Shown here: piece after piece, positions 1-6,068 of the stretch
Position numbering within the stretch: the stretch's first letter is position 1
Layout: the number at the start of each line of letters is the position of its first letter
NCBI GenBank assembly: GCA_964628935.1
Contig: CAZVOE010000072.1
Location: forward strand, 1 to 15,123
Origin: CAYLHQ01 sp964628935
GTDB lineage: Bacteria > Acidobacteriota > Polarisedimenticolia > Polarisedimenticolales > DASRJG01
Reading direction: 5' to 3'
Length of the DNA stretch: 15,123 nucleotides
Translations under genes and position numbers: made by a program
Notes under the pieces: generated by a model
Seen by the model: the letters and a program-made list of their open reading frames with translations, nothing else
Told to the model about the DNA's origin: nothing
Databases searched by the model: none

Positions 1-2
1 TC

Positions 3-338
3 GTCGTGCTCCTCGCGGCGATGAGCCGCGACGACGCGGGCGCGATCGCGCGGGAGGTCCCGGGGATCGACTTCGTGTTCGGGGCGTACGGCGGGATGAT
101 CAGCACGCAAGAGGAGATCGAAGGGGGCGCGCAGATCGTCTACGTCGGGAACCAAGGGCAGCGGATCGGCGAGACGAGGCTCTTTCTCGACGATCGCGGG
201 GCGGTCGCGTCGTCGACGACCTACCTCCATTTCCTGACGTCGCGGTACCCGTCCGATCCGGCGATGGAGGCGTTCGTCGGGGGGATCGTCGCACGCGCGA
301 AGGAGATTCCCGGCGGCGCCGCCGCCGGAACCCGTTGA
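3..338 (+). CDS. C-terminal part of a metallophosphoesterase / 5'-nucleotidase-like protein (partial, probably degenerate)
   Basis: The reading frame is open from the left edge, so the gene begins outside the window and only about 111 codons are visible. The stretch REVPGIDFVFGAYGG followed by IVYVGNQGQRIGETRL matches the end of the calcineurin-like metallophosphoesterase domain of UshA/5'-nucleotidase family proteins. In that family the pattern is roughly 'PGIDvIigGHxH' and later 'vqaGnqGqylG'. Two places where the family normally has metal-binding histidines are changed here: the strand that usually reads 'LxHxG' is LLAAMS, and GHxH is replaced by GAYGG. The protein ends about 60 residues after the metal site, so it lacks the usual C-terminal 5'-nucleotidase domain. 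The stop overlaps the TTG start of ruvX by four bases (TTGA), suggesting translational coupling. Family membership is moderately secure. Loss of activity is inferred from the visible part only. Confidence 0.6.
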   Translation, partial: VVLLAAMSRDDAGAIAREVPGIDFVFGAYGGMISTQEEIEGGAQIVYVGNQGQRIGETRLFLDDRGAVASSTTYLHFLTSRYPSDPAMEAFVGGIVARAKEIPGGAAAGTR

Positions 339-772
339 GCGCCCCTCCCGGCCGCGTGCTCGCCCTCGACGTCGGCGAGGTCCGCGTCGGCATGGCGATT
401 TCGGACCCGATGGGATGGACCGCCCAGCCCCGCGGGTCCGTCCCGCGGCGTCCGCAGCGGGCGTTCCTGGACGCCGTCCGGGCGATCGTCGAGGCGAGCG
501 AGGTCGCGCGCGTCGTCGTCGGGCTGCCGCTCCTCCTTTCCGGCCAGAAGGGGGCGCGGGCGCTCGACGCCGAATCGGTGGCCGCCGCGCTTCGGGAGAC
601 CCTCGGCATTCCGGTGGAAACCTGGGACGAACGACTCACGACCGTCCAGGCGGAGCGCGCGCTTCGCGAGAGTTCCTTGCGCGGGGCCGATCGCAGGCGG
701 AAGGTCGACGCGGTCGCCGCGGCGGTCCTGCTCCAGAGCTATCTCGACGCCGGGAGGTCGTCCTCGACGTAG
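335..772 (+). CDS. ruvX: RuvX/YqgF, RNase H-fold Holliday junction resolvase-like protein
   Basis: This 145-residue protein has the usual length and motif order of the YqgF/RuvX family. It has an N-terminal strand VLALDVGEVRVGMA with the first acidic residue at D12, VVGLPLLLSG at 61-70, the family signature WDERLTT at 97-103, and a terminal VDAVAAAVLLQSYL with the last acidic residue at D125. Family members are linked to Holliday junction resolution or to 5' pre-16S rRNA processing; the sequence does not decide between them. The TTG start was chosen because it forms a 4-base overlap with the upstream stop and puts the first strand at the normal distance from the N-terminus. A GTG at 356 would cut into that strand. 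The last 34 bases overlap the 3' end of the small gene on the opposite strand. Confidence 0.93.
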   Translation: MSAPPGRVLALDVGEVRVGMAISDPMGWTAQPRGSVPRRPQRAFLDAVRAIVEASEVARVVVGLPLLLSGQKGARALDAESVAAALRETLGIPVETWDERLTTVQAERALRESSLRGADRRRKVDAVAAAVLLQSYLDAGRSSST

Positions 773-975
773 GTCTCCTGCGTGAGGTCGATCCCGTGGA
801 AGTTGATCTCGCGCCTCCGGTTCTGATCGCTCAGCCGCTCGTTGATGACGCCCCATTCGTTGATCTCGCCCTGCCGGAATGCCCGGTGGTGGAACTTGCA
901 GAACCCCTCGAGGTAGACGGGATCCTGGCAGAAGCGCGCGCCCCCGAAACTCGTTCGAAACCGGCAGTGCTGCAT
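739..975 (-). CDS. Small Cys/His-rich protein of unknown function, putative metal-binding
   Basis: I do not recognise a named family. The 78-residue product begins MQHCRFRTSF and has a compact set of possible metal ligands in its first 30 residues: C4, C16, C26, H29 and H30 (FCKFHH), spaced C-x11-C-x9-C-x2-HH. The second half is polar and charged. The reading frame extends far upstream of ATG 975, but this start is supported by GGAGGG eight bases before it and by a promoter-like pair (GTGACG, 16-base spacer, TAGAAT) just upstream. Codon third positions are mostly G or C, as in the neighbouring genes. The 3' end lies antisense to the last 34 bases of ruvX. The Cys/His arrangement suggests a zinc ribbon or knuckle, which is an inference. 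I saw no cofactor-binding motif that would settle its role. Confidence 0.75.
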   Translation of the reverse strand: MQHCRFRTSFGGARFCQDPVYLEGFCKFHHRAFRQGEINEWGVINERLSDQNRRREINFHGIDLTQETYVEDDLPASR

Positions 976-1000
976 CGCGACGGCCCTCCGCGGATGCGGG

Positions 1001-1028
1001 ATTCTAGCAATCCTCCGAGACTCGTCAC
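1001..1028 (-). promoter_or_regulatory. Sigma-70-type promoter for the small Cys/His gene
   Basis: On the minus strand GTGACG (bases 1028-1023) is followed after 16 bases by TAGAAT (1006-1001). These match TTGACA and TATAAT at 4 and 5 of 6 positions. Transcription would begin near 994, giving a leader of about 18 bases that includes the GGAGGG ribosome-binding site and then ATG at 975. Confidence 0.5.
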
Positions 1029-1090
1029 CGCGCTTACCGTTTTCGCCGATCCCCGCGCGGGATCGGGCGCAATGCCGTGGGCGACGGGAC

Positions 1091-1106
1091 TGGTCCGGCC
1101 CTTGCA
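1091..1106 (+). promoter_or_regulatory. Sigma-54-like promoter element
   Basis: The sequence TGGTCCGGCCCTTGCA matches the -24/-12 consensus TGGCACGNNNNTTGCA at 10 of 12 fixed positions. The essential GG and GC pairs have exactly the right spacing. Taking the GC as -13/-12, transcription would begin near 1117, immediately before the row of hairpins. In such a GC-rich genome chance matches occur. No rpoN or sigma-54 activator gene is visible in the window, and no upstream activator site was recognised. Confidence 0.35.
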
Positions 1107-1110
1107 CTTC

Positions 1111-1266
1111 CCCGGCCAACCCAAAGGCCCCGAACCGGGGCGGGGAGGCGATGCCCGAAGACGCCTCCCGGGCCGGGTCGGAGTCCTTCGAGGCCGCGAC
1201 CCCTCCCGCGAGAGAAGCCCCCTCTCGCGGGCGGCCATGAGGACTTCGGCCCGGCCGGGTTTCTTT
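1111..1266 (+). ncRNA. Candidate structured RNA or structured leader (tandem hairpins)
   Basis: Four inverted repeats follow one another. They are 1127-1132 with 1136-1141 (6 bp, loop AAC), 1143-1150 with 1162-1169 (8 bp perfect), 1175-1180 with 1197-1202 (6 bp, with a smaller CCT/AGG stem inside), and 1205-1214 with 1222-1231 (10 bp perfect, 7-base loop). CCCGGCC at 1111-1117 can pair with GGCCGGG at 1171-1177 or at 1253-1259. The second choice would close a multibranched structure ending in a T-rich tail (TTTCTTT, 1260-1266). I could not match it to SRP, 6S, tmRNA, RNase P or a known riboswitch. It could equally be GC-rich hairpins without RNA function, or a terminator region between the opposite-facing genes. 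Confidence 0.25.
1205..1231. repeat. Perfect 10-bp inverted repeat (hairpin)
   Basis: CCCGCGAGAG and CTCTCGCGGG flank a seven-base loop (AAGCCCC). This is the strongest hairpin in the interval. No T-run follows directly, so it is not a typical intrinsic terminator by itself. Confidence 0.7.
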
Positions 1267-1271
1267 CCCCC

Positions 1272-1277
1272 TACAAT
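1272..1277 (+). promoter_or_regulatory. -10-like hexamer TACAAT, implying leaderless start of the DUF721 gene
   Basis: TACAAT ends six bases before the ATG at 1284, so the usual start of transcription (about seven bases after the -10) falls on the A of the ATG. No good -35 is visible 16-18 bases upstream. The only purine-rich match, GAGG, is one base from the ATG, too close to act as a Shine-Dalgarno. Confidence 0.45.
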
Positions 1278-1283
1278 CGAGGC

Positions 1284-1637
1284 ATGCGGCGGCGCGACAG
1301 GGCGGGAGACTTCCGGAGGCTTGGGGCGGCGATGCCGGACGGGTTGGGGCTCTCCCCATCGCGGCTCCGGCGCCTCGATCTCGAACGGGCGTGGCGCGAG
1401 GCGGTGGGCGCGCCGCTCGCCGAGCGCGTGCGGTGCGAGGGAATCCGCAACGGGGTCCTCGAGCTCCGCGCCGAGGACCCGAGTTGGGCGCGCGCGGTGC
1501 GCGAGCACCTCCCCCGCATCGCCGCACGCCTCGGGAAGGCGCGCGGCGTGCCGAAGGTGGCGCGCGTACGGATCACGGTCTCCGGAGGTCCCGAAGGAGA
1601 CCCCGAGCCGATGCCGGACGCGGCCCCGTCGCGTTGA
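1284..1637 (+). CDS. DUF721/DciA-like protein
   Basis: The 117-residue protein carries the DUF721 pattern: an aromatic-led segment AWREAVGAPLAERV (36-49, with W37 and VG at 41-42), then a beta strand GVLELRAEDPSWARAVREHL (57-76), and a final strand VARVRITVSG (92-101). DciA of this family loads the replicative helicase DnaB. Many members outside Proteobacteria are uncharacterised single-domain proteins like this one, so the helicase-loading role is an inference. ATG 1284 was chosen over an in-frame start at 1077 because everything before it translates to low-complexity Pro/Arg sequence and contains the hairpin cluster. It probably forms its own transcription unit. The stop codon lies inside the -35 element of the next operon's promoter. 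Confidence 0.75.
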   Translation: MRRRDRAGDFRRLGAAMPDGLGLSPSRLRRLDLERAWREAVGAPLAERVRCEGIRNGVLELRAEDPSWARAVREHLPRIAARLGKARGVPKVARVRITVSGGPEGDPEPMPDAAPSR

Positions 1638-1662
1638 CGCTTTCCGGCACGCACCGTATCCT
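1634..1662 (+). promoter_or_regulatory. Sigma-70-type promoter of the ABC/GldG/DUF4340 operon
   Basis: TTGACG (1634-1639), a spacer of exactly 17 bases, and TATCCT (1657-1662) form the best classical promoter in the window. Transcription would start near 1669, giving a leader of about 30 bases with GGGGAG six bases before the TTG start at 1699. The -35 contains the stop codon of the DUF721 gene. Confidence 0.65.
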
Positions 1663-1698
1663 TGAGCGCCATTTGGCCGGAATTCCGGGGAGAAACGC

Positions 1699-2628
1699 TT
1701 GATCACCGTCGATCGGCTCACCAAGGTCTACGGAAGTCGGGTCGCGGTCTGGCAGGTTTCCTTCGAGGTCGCAAGAGGAGAAATCCTCGGGTTCCTCGGG
1801 CCGAACGGGGCGGGGAAAACGACCACGATGCGGATGCTGACCGGGTTCGTCCCGCCCTCGTCCGGGACCGCGCGGATCGCGGGGTTCGACGTCCGTCGGG
1901 AGCCGTTGCAGGCGAAGGCGCGGCTCGGTTACCTCTGCGAATCGCCGCCCGTCTACCGCGAGATGGTGGTCCGCCGCTACCTTCGATTCGTCGCGGAGAT
2001 CAAGAAGGTCCCTCCGTCGAGGCGCGGGGCGCTCGTCGATCGCGCGATCGACCTCTGCGGCCTATCGGATGTGGCGCACCGGGTGATCGGGCATCTCTCG
2101 AAAGGGTATCGGCAGCGGGTCGGTCTCGCGCAGGCGATCCTCCACCAGCCGGACGTTCTGGTCCTCGACGAGCCGACCGTCGGTCTCGACCCCCGGCAGA
2201 TCATCGAGATCCGCGAGGTGATCCGCGGGCTCGGGGGAGAGCAGACGGTGATCCTGTCGACCCACATCCTTCCCGAGGTCACGATGACCTGCTCGCGCGT
2301 CGTGATCATCAACGAGGGACAGGTCGTCGCCGAGGACACGATCGAGAACCTCACGGCGGACATGGGCCGCTGGCAAACGTTGCGCGTGCGCGCGGCCCGC
2401 GAAGCCCCCGGCCTCGCCGAGCGGCTCGCGGCGGTGCGCGGGGTCCACGCCGCGGTCGCGGAAGACGCGCGCACGTGGCTCGTCCGCCTCGAGGGGGGGG
2501 ACGAGGTGAAGGCCGAGGTCGCGCGGGAGGTCGTCGCTTCGGGCGCGGGCCTCGTCGAGATGGCGCGGCAGGCCGCGTCGCTCGAGGAGGTCTTTCTCAA
2601 ACTGGTGACCGAAGAGGCCGCGGCATGA
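1699..2628 (+). CDS. ABC transporter ATP-binding protein (GldA/NosF-type, ABC-2 exporter class)
   Basis: This 309-residue protein has every ABC ATPase motif in order: Walker A GPNGAGKT (34-41), a GYLCESPPVY Q-loop region with Glu instead of Gln (usual in ABC-2 exporter ATPases), signature LSKGYRQRVGLAQA, Walker B VLVLDEPTVGLDP and the H-loop STHIL. About 90 residues of C-terminal extension follow the nucleotide-binding domain, as in this subclass. It should hydrolyse ATP at the inner face of the cytoplasmic membrane to drive the permease encoded next. The TTG start is set by GGGGAG six bases upstream and lies behind a strong promoter. The stop overlaps the next start (ATGA). The substrate cannot be told from the sequence. 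Confidence 0.95.
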   Translation: MITVDRLTKVYGSRVAVWQVSFEVARGEILGFLGPNGAGKTTTMRMLTGFVPPSSGTARIAGFDVRREPLQAKARLGYLCESPPVYREMVVRRYLRFVAEIKKVPPSRRGALVDRAIDLCGLSDVAHRVIGHLSKGYRQRVGLAQAILHQPDVLVLDEPTVGLDPRQIIEIREVIRGLGGEQTVILSTHILPEVTMTCSRVVIINEGQVVAEDTIENLTADMGRWQTLRVRAAREAPGLAERLAAVRGVHAAVAEDARTWLVRLEGGDEVKAEVAREVVASGAGLVEMARQAASLEEVFLKLVTEEAAA

Positions 2629-3389
2629 GCGCCGTCTGGGCGATCCTCAAGCGGGAGGTGCAGGCGTACTTCGTCTCCCCGATCGCGTACGGGTTCCTCG
2701 TCATTTTCTTGACGCTCGTCGGGCTCGGTTTTCTGATCACCCTGGAGGCCTACATCCGCATGCCCGCGGCGCTCATGGAAGAGGCCGGCCGGAACGTCCG
2801 GACGGTGATCGTCGGGGGGCCGGAAGGTCTCGTCATGTGGTCGCAGATCGCGATGATGCTGTGCCTGCCGGGACTCTCCATGCGCCTCCTCAGCGAAGAG
2901 CGGAAGGCGGGCACCGCCGAGCTCCTGTTCACCTCGCCCCTGACCACGGCGCATCTCGTGCTCGGAAAGTACCTCGGGACCCTCGCCGTGTTCGCGCTGC
3001 TGCTCGTCCTGACCGCTCCGCTCGTCGGAATCCTCGCGTGGAAGACCGAGCCCGAGTGGGCCGCGCTCGGGGTGGCGTACGTCGGAATGTTCGTCTACGG
3101 AGCGGTCATCCTCGCGCTCGGGCTCCTCGCCTCCGCGCTGACGGAGAACCAGTTCATCGCGCTCGTCCTCACCTATCTCCTCATCGTCCCGCTCTACGTC
3201 GTCGAGCGCCTCGTCGGCTTCCTCGGCTCGCCGCTCGACGAGATCCTCCTGGGGCTCGCGTTCTCGTTCGGGCTCTCGAACGCGGCGCTCGGATCGCTCG
3301 ATTCGCATTTCCTCGTCCTCGGAGGAGGCCTCGTGTTCCTCTCCCTGTTTCTCGCGGGCCAGGTCCTCGATTCGACGCGGTGGAGGTGA
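2625..3389 (+). CDS. ABC-2 family permease (GldF/NosY-like)
   Basis: The 254-residue integral membrane protein has about six hydrophobic segments, beginning with VSPIAYGFLVIFLTLVGLGF and ending with a long helix before DSTRWR. The cytoplasmic loop RKAGTAELLFTSPLTTAHLV followed by LGKYLG is the hallmark of ABC-2 permeases that pair with GldA/NosF-type ATPases. Its start overlaps the ATPase stop by four bases, and its stop lies six bases before the chosen start of the GldG-like gene, so the three should be made together. It probably forms the membrane channel of an exporter or of a mechanical complex. Whether the system moves a substrate, as in copper or drug ABC-2 transporters, or serves surface machinery, as Gld proteins do in Bacteroidetes, is not shown here. 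Confidence 0.9.
   Translation: MSAVWAILKREVQAYFVSPIAYGFLVIFLTLVGLGFLITLEAYIRMPAALMEEAGRNVRTVIVGGPEGLVMWSQIAMMLCLPGLSMRLLSEERKAGTAELLFTSPLTTAHLVLGKYLGTLAVFALLLVLTAPLVGILAWKTEPEWAALGVAYVGMFVYGAVILALGLLASALTENQFIALVLTYLLIVPLYVVERLVGFLGSPLDEILLGLAFSFGLSNAALGSLDSHFLVLGGGLVFLSLFLAGQVLDSTRWR
3382..3388 (+). promoter_or_regulatory. Strong ribosome-binding site GGAGGTG deciding the GldG-like start
   Basis: GGAGGTG lies at the very end of the permease gene, six bases before GTG 3395. It favours that start over GTG 3386, which overlaps the site itself, and over ATG 3452, which has only a weaker AAGGG four bases upstream. Confidence 0.6.
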
Positions 3390-3394
3390 CGGGG

Positions 3395-4795
3395 GTGGCG
3401 CTGCGCCGCAGGGAATCGCTCGATTCGAGGGAGGGAATCGACAAGGGTCGCATGGCCCGGGAAAGCGCGGGCTCGATCCTCTACGTCCTCACGGTGGTCG
3501 CGGCGGTGGCGATCGTCCTCGTCCTCTCCGCCCGGATGCGCGTCCAGTGGGATGCGACCCGGTTCGGAGAGAACACCCTCGCGCCGCAGACCGTCGAGAT
3601 CCTCCGCGGGCTCGAAGAGCCGGTGAAGCTCGTGGGGCTCTTCACCGACAAGCATCCCGAGCGCCAGGGGTACTGGGAGCGCCTTCAGGCCTTCAAGCGG
3701 GAGTCCGATCGCCTGGAGATCGAGTTCCTCGACCCGATCGAACGTCCCGGGGCGGTGCGGGCCCTGGGGCTCGACGTCGAGGAGTTCGGATCGAGACGGG
3801 ACGGGGTGACCGTCGTCGTGGGATCCAAGCGAAAGATGGTGGTGCGCGACACCAAGGAGGAGTCCCTCGCGAACGCGATTCTCGAGGTCGGTTCGGGCGA
3901 GACCCGCGTGGTCGGCTTCGTGCTGGGTTACGGAGAGCCCGACCCCACCTCGCCGACGGACCGCGGTCTTTCGCGCGCCGTCGAGGCGCTCCGGGGCGAG
4001 TACTACGACGTGCGCGAGGTGCGCCTCGGCGCGGGGGTTCCCGCCGGGGTGGATGTGCTGGTCGTCGCGGCGCCGGCGTCGCCGATCCCGCCCGCCGAGG
4101 TCGAGACGCTCGGGTCCTGGCTCGATCGGGGCGGGCGCCTCCTCGCCCTGCTCGATCCCGGCGTCGACGAGGCCTCCGGATTGCGTCGCCTCCTCGAGCG
4201 GTACGGGCTCCGCCTCGGCGGCGCCCAAGTGCTCGAGCCGCAGTCGTCTTTCAACCGGAACGGCAACCCGGAGTTCGTCCGCGCCGTCGACTACTCCCGG
4301 CACGCGGTCGTTCGCGGCTTCGGACCGAACCTCCCGAGCGAGTACCCGATCGTCTCGTCGGTCGAGCACTTCGAACCGGGAGATCCGACCGTGTTCCACG
4401 AAGGGCTCGTGCGTTCGAGCCGGACGGCGATCGGCGTCGCCGCGGACGGGACCCGCCGCCAAGGCCCCTTCGATCTCGCGGCCGCCTCCTGGAAGCGACT
4501 GCCCGCGTCGCCGGGGAAGAAGGAGCCGGAGACCCGGCTGATCGTGTTCGGCGACTCCGATTTCGTGGTGAACGCGTATCTGCCGCTGGGCGCGAACCGC
4601 AACTTGTTCTTGAACTCGGTCGCATGGCTCGCCCAGGCGCGGGGGCTCGTGACGATCCGTCGGATGCCGCTCGAGGGGCAGACGATCGCCCTCGACCTCG
4701 GGGAATACCGTCTGGTCCGGATCGCCGTTTTCGCGTCGCCGCTCCTCGTGCTCCTCGCCGGGATCGTCGTCCTGCTCCGCAGGCGCGGACTCTGA
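3395..4795 (+). CDS. GldG-like ABC transporter auxiliary protein
   Basis: The 466-residue product has one hydrophobic helix near each end (about 27-46 and 444-461) around a large extracytoplasmic region. After the first helix comes NTLAPQTVEILRGLEEPVKL, the 'tLs.qT..iL..L..PV' pattern that opens GldG/ABC_transp_aux proteins. GGRLLALLDPG in the middle and LIVFGDSDFVVN near the end are further hallmarks. The GTG start at 3395 was chosen because a full GGAGGTG ribosome-binding site (3382-3388) sits six bases before it. GTG 3386 and ATG 3452 are in frame as well, and ATG 3452 would give a shorter cytoplasmic tail. In Bacteroidetes GldG works with GldA and GldF in gliding. In other phyla this gene set exists without known gliding, so the role here is open. 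Confidence 0.88.
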   Translation: MALRRRESLDSREGIDKGRMARESAGSILYVLTVVAAVAIVLVLSARMRVQWDATRFGENTLAPQTVEILRGLEEPVKLVGLFTDKHPERQGYWERLQAFKRESDRLEIEFLDPIERPGAVRALGLDVEEFGSRRDGVTVVVGSKRKMVVRDTKEESLANAILEVGSGETRVVGFVLGYGEPDPTSPTDRGLSRAVEALRGEYYDVREVRLGAGVPAGVDVLVVAAPASPIPPAEVETLGSWLDRGGRLLALLDPGVDEASGLRRLLERYGLRLGGAQVLEPQSSFNRNGNPEFVRAVDYSRHAVVRGFGPNLPSEYPIVSSVEHFEPGDPTVFHEGLVRSSRTAIGVAADGTRRQGPFDLAAASWKRLPASPGKKEPETRLIVFGDSDFVVNAYLPLGANRNLFLNSVAWLAQARGLVTIRRMPLEGQTIALDLGEYRLVRIAVFASPLLVLLAGIVVLLRRRGL

Positions 4796-4799
4796 GCCG

Positions 4800-6068
4800 G
4801 TGGCGCGCCGGATCGCGGTCGCCGTTGCGGTCCTCGCCGCTGCCGTCGGCGCGCTCCTCTTCTTCTCCCGGCGGGAGGACCGGGAGGCGAGGGAGGAGCG
4901 ACGCGCGGCGAGCCTGCTCCGATTCGACGACCGCGAGGTCCGTTCGGTCGAAGTGCGCGGGGCCGCGGGGGACGCTCGCTTCGAACGGGCGGGAAAGGGA
5001 TGGAGGATGACCGCGCCGGTGGCGGACGCCGTCGATCCCGAGGGCCTCGAGAATCTCCTCCGGGCGACCAAGCGTTCCCCGGTCCTTCGGGTCGTGGATC
5101 GGCCCGAGGCTCTCGCGGCCTACGGTCTCGACCCTCCGGTCGCGTCCGTCCGGATCGAGGCCGACCACGGGGTGCCGCGTCTCGATCTCGGAATCGAGGA
5201 CCCGACCCGTCAGGGGATCTTCGCCCGGGTGGAGGGACGGCCCGGGGTCCTCCTGCTCGGCTATCCCGACGCGATCGTGCTCCGTTCGCTCGACCCGAAC
5301 CGGCTCCGCGACCCCTCCCTCGCGGGAGTTCGGATGAGCGAGGTCGTCGCGGCGACGGTCGAGCGCGGAGGAGGGAGGCTCCGACTCGAGCGAGGACGCG
5401 GCGGGTGGTGGATCACGGAGCCCTCGCGCATGCCCGCCTCCGATCCGAGGGTCGACGCTCTCCTCTCGGGCCTCGAACGCATCGTCCCGGCCGTCCTCGA
5501 CGACTCCGCCTTCCCTCCGGCCCCGGAACTCGGCCTCGATCCAGCGGAGGTCCGGATCGTCCTCGACACCGCGGCGACGAAGCGGGTCCTCGGCTTCGGC
5601 TCGGCGCGGCCGGAAGGTTGGGTTCCGGCGGTGCGCGACGACCGGGAGACGCTGATGCGGATCGACCGGTCGGCGGTCGATCGGCTCCCGCTCGACGAAG
5701 CTGCCCTCGCGGACACGAAACTGACCAAGGCGAACCGGTACGAGGTCACGTTCTGGGAGGACGTTCAGGGCTCGCTCCGGGTCGCGGCCGAACGGTCGGG
5801 CGAATCGACATGGACCGGCGCTGGCGGAAGGGAGATCCCCGAAGACAGGGTCCTCGGCTACCTCGCCCGCGTGCTCGAGGCCCCGGTCGCCGCGATCGAG
5901 CGCGGATCGCCGCCGACCTCCGAGCCGCGCGTCATCCGGTTCCGGCTCGCCGACGGGAGCGAGGATCGAATCCGCATCCATCCCGAGCGGATCGCCGCGA
6001 TCGATTCGCTCCCCGGGATCGTGTTCCGGCTCAAGAGCGATCTCCCCCCCGCCCCTTCCGCTCAGTAA
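4800..6068 (+). CDS. DUF4340 domain protein, membrane-anchored
   Basis: The 422-residue protein begins with a basic tip and one hydrophobic helix (RRIAVAVAVLAAAVGALLFF, residues 3-22) and is otherwise soluble and rich in beta strands. DUF4340 proteins carry repeated strands ending in 'YGL.PP': here LAAYGLDPPVASVRIEAD and, later, LGLDPAEVRIVL. They also have a tryptophan-rich 'W.i..P' element, here WRMTAPVAD and GWWITEPSRM. It starts with GTG four bases after the GldG-like stop and closes the operon, which is the usual place of DUF4340 genes behind ABC/GldG sets. It is probably an extracytoplasmic partner of the GldG-like protein; its biochemical function is unknown. Its stop is interlocked with the stop of the convergent barrel gene, with seven bases shared. 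Confidence 0.85.
   Translation: MARRIAVAVAVLAAAVGALLFFSRREDREAREERRAASLLRFDDREVRSVEVRGAAGDARFERAGKGWRMTAPVADAVDPEGLENLLRATKRSPVLRVVDRPEALAAYGLDPPVASVRIEADHGVPRLDLGIEDPTRQGIFARVEGRPGVLLLGYPDAIVLRSLDPNRLRDPSLAGVRMSEVVAATVERGGGRLRLERGRGGWWITEPSRMPASDPRVDALLSGLERIVPAVLDDSAFPPAPELGLDPAEVRIVLDTAATKRVLGFGSARPEGWVPAVRDDRETLMRIDRSAVDRLPLDEAALADTKLTKANRYEVTFWEDVQGSLRVAAERSGESTWTGAGGREIPEDRVLGYLARVLEAPVAAIERGSPPTSEPRVIRFRLADGSEDRIRIHPERIAAIDSLPGIVFRLKSDLPPAPSAQ

Larger units (their letters stand above)
976..1283. other. 308-base interval without a convincing gene; structured and promoter-rich
   Basis: The plus-strand frame is open through part of this stretch, but its translation is low-complexity Pro/Arg/Gly and does not look like protein. 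The interval holds, in order: the promoter of the small minus-strand gene (1001-1028), a sigma-54-like element (1091-1106), four hairpins in a row (1127-1231), a palindrome with a T-rich tail (1250-1266), and a -10-like hexamer just before the DUF721 gene (1272-1277). Confidence 0.7.

Noticed and set aside
1205..1231. Intrinsic terminator at the 10-bp inverted repeat
   Set aside because: No T-run follows on either strand within the usual distance; it is listed as a hairpin only.
1077..1283. N-terminal extension of the DUF721 protein from an ATG at 1077
   Set aside because: The translation is low-complexity Pro/Arg/Gly and the stretch contains the hairpin cluster. The DUF721 domain is complete from 1284.
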